NCBI GenBank assembly: GCA_018401465.1
Contig: JAGYKE010000004.1
Location: forward strand, 1,767,857 to 1,831,856
Direction of reading: 5' to 3'
Source: Aestuariivita sp.
GTDB taxonomy: Bacteria; Pseudomonadota; Alphaproteobacteria; Rhodobacterales; Rhodobacteraceae
Length of the DNA: 64,000 nucleotides
The notes beneath the pieces were generated by a model that worked only from the letters and a program-made list of their open reading frames with translations, searched no databases and was not told the origin of the DNA. The translations under genes and the position numbers were made by a program. Shown here piece by piece: positions 44,276-52,359 of the stretch. How positions within the stretch are numbered: the stretch's first letter is position 1; the number at the start of each line of letters is the position of its first letter.

Positions 44276-45580
44276 ATGGCAGACCTGACGACCACTTTCC
44301 TCGGCATCACGACCCCGAACCCGTTCTGGCTCGCCTCGGCGCCGCCCACGGACAAGGAATACAATGTCCGCCGCGCCTTCGAGGCGGGCTGGGGAGGGGT
44401 GGTCTGGAAGACATTGGGCGAGGACGGACCGCCCATCGTCAACGTGAACGGCCCGCGGTACGGGGTGGTCTATGGCGCCGACCGCCGCGTGCTCGGCATC
44501 AACAACATCGAACTGATCACCGACCGCCCGCTGCAGACCAACCTTGAAGAGATCGCGCGCGTGAAAGCCGATTACCCGGACCGCGCCATGATCGTGTCGC
44601 TCATGGTGCCCTGCGAGGAGCAGGCCTGGAAGCGCATCCTGCCGCGCGTGGCCGAAACCGGCGCCGACGGGATCGAGCTGAACTTCGGCTGCCCCCACGG
44701 GATGAGCGAACGCGGCATGGGCGCCGCCGTGGGGCAGGTGCCAGAATACATCGAGATGGTCACCCGCTGGTGCAAGCAGAACTATGACAAGCCGGTGATC
44801 GTGAAGCTGACGCCCAACATCACCGACATCCGCTATCCGGCGCGGGCAGCCAAGAACGGCGGCGCGGATGCGGTCAGCCTGATCAACACCGTGTCGTCGA
44901 TCATCTCGGTGAACCTCGACGATTTCAGCCCCGAGCCGTCGATCGACGGCAAGGGATCGCATGGCGGATATTGCGGCCCGGCGGTCAAGCCCATCGCGCT
45001 CAACATGGTGGCCGAGATCGCGCGCGACGCCGACATGCGCGGCCTGCCGATTTCCGGCATCGGCGGCGTCACCACCTGGCGCGACGCGGCCGAATTCATG
45101 AGCCTTGGCGCGGGCAACGTGCAGGTCTGCACGGCGGCGATGACCTATGGGTTCCGCGTGGTGCAGGAGATGATCGCGGGCCTGTCCACATGGATGGACC
45201 AGAAGGGATATGAGCGGACCTCGGATTTCATCGGCCGCGCCGTGCCCAACGTGACGGATTGGCAGTATCTCAACCTCAACTACGTGACCAAGGCGCGCAT
45301 CGACCAGGACGCCTGCATCAAGTGCGGGCGCTGCTATGCTGCCTGCGAGGATACCTCGCACCAGGCGATCTGGATGAAGCCCGGCCGCGTCTTCGAGGTG
45401 AACGATGCCGAATGCGTGGCCTGCAACCTGTGCGTGGACGTCTGCCCGGTCGAGGATTGCATCACGATGGAACGCCTGCCCGCCGGCACGGTGGACCCGC
45501 GCACAGGCAAGGTGGTGTCGGACGACTACGCCAACTGGACGACGCATCCCAACAACCCGATGTCCCGCGCGGCGGAGTGA
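44276..45580 (+). CDS. preA: NAD-dependent dihydropyrimidine dehydrogenase subunit PreA
   Basis: 434 residues. FMN barrel that reduces uracil/thymine to dihydrouracil/dihydrothymine, the first step of reductive pyrimidine breakdown. The dihydroorotate dehydrogenase-like part ends near residue 330 (LNFGCPHGMSERGMGAA, then GIGGVTTW). Two C-terminal 4Fe-4S motifs, CIKCGRCYAACED and CVACNLCVDVCPVEDC, take electrons from PreT. SD GGAGG is 6 nt before the ATG. It converges on rutR with a repeat element in the gap. Confidence 0.95.
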   Translation: MADLTTTFLGITTPNPFWLASAPPTDKEYNVRRAFEAGWGGVVWKTLGEDGPPIVNVNGPRYGVVYGADRRVLGINNIELITDRPLQTNLEEIARVKADYPDRAMIVSLMVPCEEQAWKRILPRVAETGADGIELNFGCPHGMSERGMGAAVGQVPEYIEMVTRWCKQNYDKPVIVKLTPNITDIRYPARAAKNGGADAVSLINTVSSIISVNLDDFSPEPSIDGKGSHGGYCGPAVKPIALNMVAEIARDADMRGLPISGIGGVTTWRDAAEFMSLGAGNVQVCTAAMTYGFRVVQEMIAGLSTWMDQKGYERTSDFIGRAVPNVTDWQYLNLNYVTKARIDQDACIKCGRCYAACEDTSHQAIWMKPGRVFEVNDAECVACNLCVDVCPVEDCITMERLPAGTVDPRTGKVVSDDYANWTTHPNNPMSRAAE

Positions 45581-45585
45581 GGCGA

Positions 45586-45638
45586 CCGCCTCCGGCGGGC
45601 GTATTTGGAACGAGAAGAAGGGCAGGCGCGCGCCTGCC
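45586..45638. repeat. Intergenic hairpin repeat element, copy 2
   Basis: Between convergent preA and rutR. A CCGCC TCC GGCGG hairpin (45586-45598) precedes TATTTGGAACGAGAAGAAG, the sequence also seen at 39857-39875 with 16 of 19 matches. An 18-bp perfect palindrome, GGCAGGCGCGCGCCTGCC, ends it at 45621-45638, touching the rutR stop. Confidence 0.65.
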
Positions 45639-46258
45639 TAGTCCGGCGCGAGAAGCCGCCGGTAGAGCGTTTCGACGAAATCCGCCGCGCCGGTGAAGGG
45701 GTCTTCGGGCCCCAGCACCGCGCGCACCTGCACGTCAAAATCGGCGTAGTGCTGGGTCAGCGACCAGACCGAGAAAATGAGGTGATGCGCATGCACGCGG
45801 CGCAGGCGTCCCTGCGCCATCCAGTGCTCAAGCAAAGACGCAGTTTCGTCCACCAAGACCTTGAGATCACTGGATAAGACTTCATGAATGCGTGGCGCGC
45901 CCTGGATCATCTCCATCGCGAAAAGGCGGCTTTCCCGGGGAAAGCTCTGGCTCATTTCCAGCTTGCGGCGGACATAGGCCAGCACCTCTTCCAGCGGATC
46001 GCCGCCCGGGTCGATGGCGCGCAGAGGATCGAGCCAGGTGTCGAGCAGCCGTTCGAGAAGGGCTGTGTGGATCGCCTCCTTCGACGGGAAGTAGTAGAGC
46101 AGGTTGGGCTTGGACAGCCCCGCTTCGGCGGCGATCTGGTCGACCGTGGCGCCACGGAAGCCATGGGTCGAGAACACCTCGAGCGCAGCATCGAGGATTG
46201 CCGCGCGGTTCTTGGCCTGAATGCGGGTGCGCGGGCGCGCTGCCGGTTTTGCGGTCAT
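45638..46258 (-). CDS. rutR: TetR-family regulator RutR
   Basis: 206 residues from ATG 46258 (MTAKPAARPRTRIQAKN). The TetR helix-turn-helix (about 40-62, GATVDQIAAEAGLSKPNLLYYF) and a C-terminal ligand domain with WSLTQHYADFDVQV match RutR, the uracil/thymine-responsive repressor of pyrimidine catabolism. It is divergent from the carbamoylase gene and convergent with preA, directly inside the pathway it should control. The palindrome at 46338 is its probable operator. Confidence 0.92.
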   Translation of the reverse strand: MTAKPAARPRTRIQAKNRAAILDAALEVFSTHGFRGATVDQIAAEAGLSKPNLLYYFPSKEAIHTALLERLLDTWLDPLRAIDPGGDPLEEVLAYVRRKLEMSQSFPRESRLFAMEMIQGAPRIHEVLSSDLKVLVDETASLLEHWMAQGRLRRVHAHHLIFSVWSLTQHYADFDVQVRAVLGPEDPFTGAADFVETLYRRLLAPD

Positions 46259-46305
46259 CAGCCTTTTTTCCGGGCAGGTATCTGGCTGGGACACAAGCTC
46301 AAATC

Positions 46306-46333
46306 TTGACTGGTTCGGCCCGAGTGGTAGCGT
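46306..46333 (+). promoter_or_regulatory. Possible promoter of the catabolic operon
   Basis: TTGACT (46306-46311) and TAGCGT (46328-46333) are spaced by 16 bp. The RutR-like palindrome begins 5 bp after the -10, so a bound repressor would cover the start site. Inferred from sequence only. Confidence 0.4.
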
Positions 46334-46337
46334 GACT

Positions 46338-46353
46338 TTGACCGTTTGGTCAA
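46338..46353. promoter_or_regulatory. RutR operator
   Basis: TTGACCGTTTGGTCAA matches the RutR consensus TTGACCANNTGGTCAA at 13 of 14 defined positions and is an almost perfect inverted repeat. It lies between the divergent rutR and carbamoylase genes, so one site could control both. Confidence 0.75.
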
Positions 46354-46403
46354 ATCGTTTGAGCGCGACCGGAAGACAGGCCCGACCGGGCCGGGGGAAA
46401 GAC

Positions 46404-47654
46404 ATGGCAGCACCGGGTGCAAACCTGAAGATCGACGGCGAACGCCTGTGGGACAGCCTGATGGAGATGGCGAAGATCGGCCCGGGCATCGCCGGGGGCA
46501 ACAACCGCCAGACCCTGACGGACGAAGACGCCGAGGGCCGCGCGCTGTTTCAACGCTGGTGCGAGGACGCAGGCTGCACCATGGGCGTCGACGAGATGGG
46601 CAACATGTTCGCCCGCCGCGACGGCGCCGACCCCGACGCGCTGCCGGTCTATGTGGGCAGCCATCTCGACACCCAGCCGACGGGCGGCAAGTATGACGGC
46701 GTGCTGGGCGTTCTGGGGGGCCTCGAGGTCATCCGGACGCTGAACGATCTGGACATCCGCACGAAACATCCCATCGTCGTCACCAACTGGACGAACGAGG
46801 AAGGCACCCGTTTTGCGCCTGCCATGCTGGCCTCGGGCGTCTTCGCGGGGCGGCATGATCTGCAATGGGCCCATGACCGGGTGGATGCCAAGGGCAAGCG
46901 CTTTGGGGACGAGCTTGAACGGATCGGCTGGAAGGGCACCGAAAAGGTCGGTGCGCGGAAGATGAAGGCCTTCTTCGAGCTGCATATCGAACAGGGCCCG
47001 ATCCTCGAAGCCGAGGGCAAGGATATCGGCGTCGTCACCCATGGGCAGGGCCTGCGCTGGATCGAATGCACGATCACCGGCAAGGAAAGCCACACGGGCT
47101 CGACCCCGATGCACATGCGGAAGAATGCGGGCCGCGGCCTCGCGCTGGTGACCGAACTGGTGCACGAGATCGCCATGAAGAACCAGCCGAACGCCGTGGG
47201 CGCGATCGGCCATATCGACGTCTACCCCAACAGCCGCAACATCATCCCCGGGCGCGTGGTCTTCACCGTCGACATGCGCACGCATATCCTGCCCAAGCTC
47301 AACGCCATGGTCGAGGAGTTGATGGAGCGCGCGCCGAAGCTCTGCGAAGACATCGGCGTCACTTTTGACGCACAGATCGTCGGCCAGTTCGACCCGCCCG
47401 CCTTCGACGGAGATTGCGTGAACGCCATCCGGCAAGCGGCTGAGCGGCTTGGATATTCCCACATGGACATCGTCAGCGGCGCGGGCCATGACGCCTGCTG
47501 GATCAACGACGTGGCGCCCACCGCCATGGTCATGTGCCCCTGCGTCGATGGGCTTTCCCACAACGAGGCGGAAGAGATCAGCCCCGAATGGGCGCGCAAG
47601 GGGGCCGATGTCCTGTTCCACGCGGTGATCGAGACCGCCGAAATCGTTGAATGA
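46404..47654 (+). CDS. Zn-dependent N-carbamoyl-beta-alanine/amino-acid amidohydrolase
   Basis: 416 residues from ATG 46404, with GGGGGAAAG upstream. M20-type metallohydrolase (hydantoinase/carbamoylase family) that releases CO2 and ammonia from N-carbamoyl-beta-alanine or related carbamoyl acids. Motifs: VGSHLDTQPTGGKYDG (metal site), TNWTNEEGTRFAP (acid/base Glu), ELHIEQGPILE and GAGHDACWI. In this operon it should be the beta-ureidopropionase step after the dihydropyrimidinase; substrate assignment rests on context. The next small gene overlaps its stop (ATGA). Confidence 0.93.
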   Translation: MAAPGANLKIDGERLWDSLMEMAKIGPGIAGGNNRQTLTDEDAEGRALFQRWCEDAGCTMGVDEMGNMFARRDGADPDALPVYVGSHLDTQPTGGKYDGVLGVLGGLEVIRTLNDLDIRTKHPIVVTNWTNEEGTRFAPAMLASGVFAGRHDLQWAHDRVDAKGKRFGDELERIGWKGTEKVGARKMKAFFELHIEQGPILEAEGKDIGVVTHGQGLRWIECTITGKESHTGSTPMHMRKNAGRGLALVTELVHEIAMKNQPNAVGAIGHIDVYPNSRNIIPGRVVFTVDMRTHILPKLNAMVEELMERAPKLCEDIGVTFDAQIVGQFDPPAFDGDCVNAIRQAAERLGYSHMDIVSGAGHDACWINDVAPTAMVMCPCVDGLSHNEAEEISPEWARKGADVLFHAVIETAEIVE

Positions 47655-47968
47655 GCATCGAGATCATAGGCCCTGCCCAGATCGAGGCGATGCTGGATGC
47701 CGAGGAAGCCGCCTTCGACGCGGCCGCACCCGGCGCGGCGATGACGCTCGCCGCCTTCCGCGCCGCGCGCCGCAGGCCGCGTCTGGTCACCGTGAATTTC
47801 TCGGGCGGGATCACGCAGAAATGCTGGTCGGTCACGCGCACCAACGGCGAATACCGCGTGATCTACCTGCCATTGGCGGGGTATTTCTCGCTTTGCGTGG
47901 AATCGGATTTCGGGCCGCTCGACATCGGGGTGCACGGGCCGGCCATCGCGTGCTTCAACTCGGTCTGA
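47651..47968 (+). CDS. Conserved small hypothetical protein in pyrimidine operon
   Basis: 105 residues, overlapping the carbamoylase stop by four bases, so translation is coupled. No membrane segment or signal peptide. It has an alpha-helical start (AQIEAMLDAEEAAFDAA) and then beta-strand-like segments (LVTVNFSGG, YRVIYLPLAGYFSLCV). I do not recognise a family. Its position in the operon suggests a pyrimidine-linked role, perhaps assembly, sensing or a side reaction. Confidence 0.75.
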   Translation: MSIEIIGPAQIEAMLDAEEAAFDAAAPGAAMTLAAFRAARRRPRLVTVNFSGGITQKCWSVTRTNGEYRVIYLPLAGYFSLCVESDFGPLDIGVHGPAIACFNSV

Positions 47969-47977
47969 GGGGGCGAC

Positions 47978-48175
47978 ATGGATCGCAGCTTTGCCCAGCA
48001 ACTGGCTGTCTTCGCCGCGATTTTCCTTGGTCTGCAGATCGGCTTCGACCTCTGGCAGGGAATTGCGATCACGCCTCAGGTCTTTCTCATGCGGCTGGTG
48101 AGTGCGCTGGTCATCACCGCCATCTACGGCCTTCTGATCCGGGTCTTCCGCAAGCGTAACGAACGGGGAGAATAA
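47978..48175 (+). CDS. Small membrane protein in pyrimidine operon
   Basis: 65 residues with two hydrophobic segments (about 7-23, LAVFAAIFLGLQIGFDL; about 35-54, VFLMRLVSALVITAIYGLLI) and a basic tail (RVFRKRNERGE). It ends 3 bp before the dihydropyrimidinase start and follows the previous small gene by 9 bp. No family recognised; possibly an accessory to uptake. Confidence 0.7.
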   Translation: MDRSFAQQLAVFAAIFLGLQIGFDLWQGIAITPQVFLMRLVSALVITAIYGLLIRVFRKRNERGE

Positions 48176-48178
48176 GCG

Positions 48179-49633
48179 ATGTCCACCATCATCAAGAACG
48201 GCACCGTCGTCACGGCGGACCTGACCTACAAGGCCGATGTCCGGGTCGAGGGCGGGCGCATCACCGAAATCGGGCCCGACCTGAAGGGGGGCACCGAACT
48301 CGACGCGACGGGCTGCTATGTCATGCCAGGCGGCATCGACCCGCATACGCATCTGGAAATGCCCTTCATGGGCACCTATTCCAGCGACGATTTCGAGAGC
48401 GGCACGCGCGCGGCGCTGTCGGGCGGCACCACGATGGTGGTGGATTTCGTTCTGCCCAACCCGGGCGAAAGCCTGATCGACGGGCTCAAGCGCTGGGACA
48501 ACAAGTCGACCCGCGCCAATTGCGATTACAGTTTCCACATGGCCGTCACCTGGTGGGGCGAACAGGTCTTCAACGACATGAAGACGGTCGTGCAGGACCA
48601 CGGCATCAACACCTTCAAGCACTTCATGGCCTACAAGGGCGCCTTGATGGTCAACGACGACGAGCTCTTCGCCTCGTTCCAGCGGCTGGCGGAGTTGGGC
48701 GGGATCGCCATGGTCCATGCCGAAAACGGCGACGTGGTGGCCGAGCTGCAGGCCAAGCTGATGGCCGAGGGCAATACCGGCCCCGAGGCGCATGCCTATT
48801 CGCGCCCGCCTCAGGTCGAAGGGGAGGCCGCGAACCGCGCCATCATGATCGCCGACATGGCGGGCGTGCCGCTTTATATCGTGCATGTCAGCTGCGAAGA
48901 GGCGCACGAGGCCATCCGGCGCGCCCGGGCGCAGGGCAAGCGGGTCTGGGGTGAACCGCTGATCCAGCACCTGACGCTGGATGACAGCGAATACATGAAC
49001 AAGGACTGGGACCATGCCGCGCGCCGCGTGATGTCGCCGCCCTTCCGCAACAGGCAACATCAGGACAGCCTGTGGAACGGGCTGATGTCGGGGTCGCTGT
49101 CGGTCGTGGCCACCGATCACTGCGCCTTCACCACCGAACAGAAGCGCTATGGCATCGGCGATTTCACCAAGATCCCGAACGGGACGGGGGGATTGGAAGA
49201 CCGGATGCCCATGCTCTGGACCCATGGCGTGGGCACGGGGCGGTTGACGCTGAATGAATTCGTGGCCGTAACATCCACGAATATCGCGAAAATCCTCAAC
49301 TGCTATCCGAAGAAGGGCGCGATCCTTGTGGGCGCGGATGCCGATATCGTGGTCTGGGACCCCGCGAAGGAAAAGACCATTGCCGCCGCGACCCAGCAAT
49401 CGGCGATCGACTACAACGTCTTCGAGGGCCACAAGGTGAAGGGCCAGCCGCGCTTCACGCTGACGCGCGGCCAGGTCGCCATCCATGATGGCGAGGTGCG
49501 TACGCAGGAAGGCCACGGCAAGTTCGTCGCGCGCCCCGGCAACGGCACTGTGAACCGCGCCCTGTCGACCTGGAAGGAGCTGACAGCACCCCGGCCCGTG
49601 GAACGGACGGGTATCCCCGTGACCGGCGTCTGA
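48179..49633 (+). CDS. hydA: Dihydropyrimidinase
   Basis: 484 residues. Amidohydrolase opening the ring of dihydrouracil/dihydrothymine (and 5-substituted hydantoins). Binuclear zinc site: His56 and His58 in GGIDPHTHLEMP, carboxylated Lys153 in FMAYKGALM, then the later VHVSCEEAH and ATDHCAF. Tight context (preTA, carbamoylase, rutR) makes pyrimidine catabolism the natural role. GGGGAG lies upstream of the ATG. Confidence 0.95.
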   Translation: MSTIIKNGTVVTADLTYKADVRVEGGRITEIGPDLKGGTELDATGCYVMPGGIDPHTHLEMPFMGTYSSDDFESGTRAALSGGTTMVVDFVLPNPGESLIDGLKRWDNKSTRANCDYSFHMAVTWWGEQVFNDMKTVVQDHGINTFKHFMAYKGALMVNDDELFASFQRLAELGGIAMVHAENGDVVAELQAKLMAEGNTGPEAHAYSRPPQVEGEAANRAIMIADMAGVPLYIVHVSCEEAHEAIRRARAQGKRVWGEPLIQHLTLDDSEYMNKDWDHAARRVMSPPFRNRQHQDSLWNGLMSGSLSVVATDHCAFTTEQKRYGIGDFTKIPNGTGGLEDRMPMLWTHGVGTGRLTLNEFVAVTSTNIAKILNCYPKKGAILVGADADIVVWDPAKEKTIAAATQQSAIDYNVFEGHKVKGQPRFTLTRGQVAIHDGEVRTQEGHGKFVARPGNGTVNRALSTWKELTAPRPVERTGIPVTGV

Positions 49634-49650
49634 CGGGATCGGGCAAGAGC

Positions 49651-50439
49651 ATGAAAGACAAGGGCGATCCGGTGATCGTGGCGAAGGGCCTGAACCTGAC
49701 TTTCGAGACAGGCGACGGCCCGGTTCATGCGCTGCGCGATGTGAACCTGACCATCGCCAAGGGAGATTTCGTCAGCTTCATCGGCCCGTCGGGCTGCGGC
49801 AAGACGACCTTCCTGCGCGTGGCCGCCGGACTGGAGGCGCCTACCGGCGGCACGGTCACCGTCAACGGCATGACGCCCGACGAGGCGCGGCGCAAGCGCG
49901 CCTATGGCTATGTCTTTCAGGCGGCGGGGCTGTATCCTTGGCGCACCATCGCGGGCAATGTGAAGTTGCCCTTGGAGATCATGGGCTATGACCGGGCGGA
50001 GCAGGATGCGCGGGTGAAGAAGGTTCTCGAACTCGTTGATCTGCAAGGGTTCGAGAAGAAGTTTCCATGGCAATTGTCGGGTGGCATGCAGCAGCGGGCA
50101 TCCATCGCCCGGGCGCTGGCGTTCGACGCGGAAATCCTGCTGATGGACGAACCCTTCGGCGCGCTGGACGAGATCGTGCGCGATCACCTGAACGAACAGC
50201 TACTGGCGCTCTGGGCGCGGACGGGCAAGACCATCGGCTTTGTCACCCATTCCATCCCTGAGGCGGTGTATCTCTCCACGAAGATCGTGGTGATGAGCCC
50301 GCGCCCCGGACGGATCACCGACGTGATCGACAGCCCGCTGCCGAAAGACCGCCCGCTCGACATCCGCGACACGCCGGACTTCCTGGCCGTCGCGCACCGG
50401 GTGCGCGAGGGGCTGAGGGCAGGGCATGCCTATGATTGA
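49651..50439 (+). CDS. ABC transporter ATP-binding protein (NitT/TauT type)
   Basis: 262 residues. Walker A GPSGCGKTTF (about 48-57), signature LSGGMQQR (about 144-151) and Walker B EILLMDEPFGALDE (about 164-177) are intact, with the H-loop FVTHSIPEA. The family includes nitrate, sulfonate and thiamine-precursor importers. It starts 17 bp after the dihydropyrimidinase and is followed by two permeases and a binding protein, so it completes an importer probably for a pyrimidine or related nucleobase. Confidence 0.92.
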   Translation: MKDKGDPVIVAKGLNLTFETGDGPVHALRDVNLTIAKGDFVSFIGPSGCGKTTFLRVAAGLEAPTGGTVTVNGMTPDEARRKRAYGYVFQAAGLYPWRTIAGNVKLPLEIMGYDRAEQDARVKKVLELVDLQGFEKKFPWQLSGGMQQRASIARALAFDAEILLMDEPFGALDEIVRDHLNEQLLALWARTGKTIGFVTHSIPEAVYLSTKIVVMSPRPGRITDVIDSPLPKDRPLDIRDTPDFLAVAHRVREGLRAGHAYD

Positions 50440-50504
50440 GCGCGGGCCAGGCCGAACCCGACCCTCCGGGGGGAGTTTATCGGGCAAAGTGAAGGGGTGG
50501 GGTC

Positions 50505-51437
50505 GTGCGTAACCTTGTGCCCGTGCTGGCGGTTCTGGGGGCGATCCTGGCGCTGTGGTATGCGGCCGTCGCGCCGATGAACATCCGCGGTGCGCTGGAT
50601 CAGGCGGAACGGAGCGGGGCGGTGGTGGTGCCGGAAGGATCGGCTGTGCGGGCGCGCACGGGGACATGGGCGCTGGTCTTCGGCAATACCGAGCATCTGG
50701 GTCTTGCCTATGCGCTTGACCGGCCGCGATTGCCGACGCCGGGGCAGGTGGCGCATGAGTTGTGGAAAACGACCGGAGAGATGGCGCTGAACGGGCGCGC
50801 GATGTCGAAACGCTCGCTCCTCTATCATGGGTGGATCACGCTGCAGTCGACCTTCTGGGGTTTCCTGCTGGGCACGACGCTGGGCATCCTTGGCGCGGTC
50901 GCCATCGTCTATTCCCGCGTCGTGGACATGAGCCTGATGCCCTGGGCGATCATCAGCCAGACGATCCCCATCGTGGCGCTGGCGCCGATGATCATCGTCT
51001 TGAGTTCGCAGATGGGGATCGAAGGGCGCGGCGTGCCGAAGGCGATCATCTCGGCCTATTTGTGCTATTTCCCCGTGTTGGTGGGCATGGTTAAGGGGCT
51101 GCGATCGCCGTCTGCCTCGCAGCTGGACCTTCTGCAGACCTACAGCGCCAGCGGCGCGCAGGCCTTCTTCAAGCTGCGCCTGCCGGCGTCGGTGCCTTAC
51201 CTGTTCACCTCGCTCAAGATCGGGGTGGCGGCGGCGCTGGTGGGCACGATCGTGGGCGAATTGCCCACGGGGGCGATCAGCGGCCTGGGCGCGCGCATTC
51301 TGATCGGGGATCAGTTCGGCACGCCGCTGGCGATCTGGGCGGCGCTGGTGGCGGCGGCGGTGCTGGCGGGGGCGCTGGTCACCCTTCTTGACCTCGCGCA
51401 GCGGGTGACGCTGCGGCGGATGGGGATGCAGGGATGA
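50505..51437 (+). CDS. ABC transporter permease 1
   Basis: 310 residues from GTG 50505. After a first membrane segment (about 2-20) comes an unusual soluble stretch of about 90 residues before the BPD_transp_1 core (about 110-300) with the EAA-type loop ASGAQAFFKLRLPASVPYLF. Most NitT/TauT permeases are about 250 residues, so the N-terminal insertion is extra. It overlaps the next permease start by four bases. Probably forms a heterodimer with permease 2. Confidence 0.9.
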   Translation: MRNLVPVLAVLGAILALWYAAVAPMNIRGALDQAERSGAVVVPEGSAVRARTGTWALVFGNTEHLGLAYALDRPRLPTPGQVAHELWKTTGEMALNGRAMSKRSLLYHGWITLQSTFWGFLLGTTLGILGAVAIVYSRVVDMSLMPWAIISQTIPIVALAPMIIVLSSQMGIEGRGVPKAIISAYLCYFPVLVGMVKGLRSPSASQLDLLQTYSASGAQAFFKLRLPASVPYLFTSLKIGVAAALVGTIVGELPTGAISGLGARILIGDQFGTPLAIWAALVAAAVLAGALVTLLDLAQRVTLRRMGMQG

Positions 51438-52279
51438 TCTGGCTTTGGGGGGCACTGGCGTTCTGGGCGGCCGCATGGTTCGTCAATGCGCGCATCGCGG
51501 CGTCCCCGGTGCGCGACACGAAGGGAGCGCGGATCGTGGTGCCGGTTCTGTTCGGGATCACGCTGCTGGTCCTTTGGGAAGGACTGGTGCGCGCCTTCGC
51601 CGTCAGCCCGGTGATCCTGCCCGCGCCGTCCGCCGTGGCGCAGACCTTCGCCGCCTCGACCACCATCCTGTGGGAGGATTTCCGCCAGACCGTGATCAAG
51701 GGCGCGATGAGCGGCTTTGCCATCGGGGCGAGCGCCGCCTTCGTCACCGCGATCCTGATCGACCGGTCGTCCTTCCTGACGCGGGGGCTTCTGCCCATCG
51801 GGAATTTCGTGGCCGCACTCCCCATCGTCGGGATCGCGCCGATCATGGTGAACTGGTTCGGCTTCGACTGGCAGTCGAAATCGGCGGTCGTCGTGGTGAT
51901 GGTGTTCTTTCCCATCCTCGTGAACACGGTGCAGGGCCTGCGCGAGGCGGAAGCGATGCAACGCGACCTGATGCGCACCTATGGGGCAAGCTACCTGCAG
52001 ACGCTGGTCAAGCTGCGCCTGCCCGCGGCGATGCCCTTCATCTTCAACGGGCTCAAGATCGCCACCACGCTGGCGCTGATCGGTGCCATCGTTGCCGAAT
52101 ATTTCGGCTCGCCCACGCGGGGGATGGGTTTTCGCATTTCCACCGGCGTCGGCAGCTTGTCTATCGACCTTGTCTGGGCTGAGATCGCTGTCGCCGCTCT
52201 CGCCGGGACGGTATTCTATGGTATCGTGGCATGGATCGAGAAGCGGGTGACCTTCTGGCACCCGTCGCAACGACGATAA
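51434..52279 (+). CDS. ABC transporter permease 2
   Basis: 281 residues, coupled to the previous gene by ATGA overlap. Six hydrophobic segments and the EAA loop GASYLQTLVKLRLPAAMPFI are conserved. Family BPD_transp_1 of the NitT/TauT group. It lies 80 bp before the binding-protein gene, whose gap carries a good AAGGAG. Confidence 0.92.
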   Translation: MIWLWGALAFWAAAWFVNARIAASPVRDTKGARIVVPVLFGITLLVLWEGLVRAFAVSPVILPAPSAVAQTFAASTTILWEDFRQTVIKGAMSGFAIGASAAFVTAILIDRSSFLTRGLLPIGNFVAALPIVGIAPIMVNWFGFDWQSKSAVVVVMVFFPILVNTVQGLREAEAMQRDLMRTYGASYLQTLVKLRLPAAMPFIFNGLKIATTLALIGAIVAEYFGSPTRGMGFRISTGVGSLSIDLVWAEIAVAALAGTVFYGIVAWIEKRVTFWHPSQRR

Positions 52280-52359
52280 GAAGCGGCACGCAAGATGCCG
52301 CACCGGGGCCGGGCACAAAACACGTACATCGAACAACGTACAACAAGGAGTGTGACAAG

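Noticed and set aside
47222-49516. Minus-strand open frame of about 760 codons opposite the carbamoylase and dihydropyrimidinase
   Set aside because: Crosses several genes with clear families; no motif, low-complexity composition.
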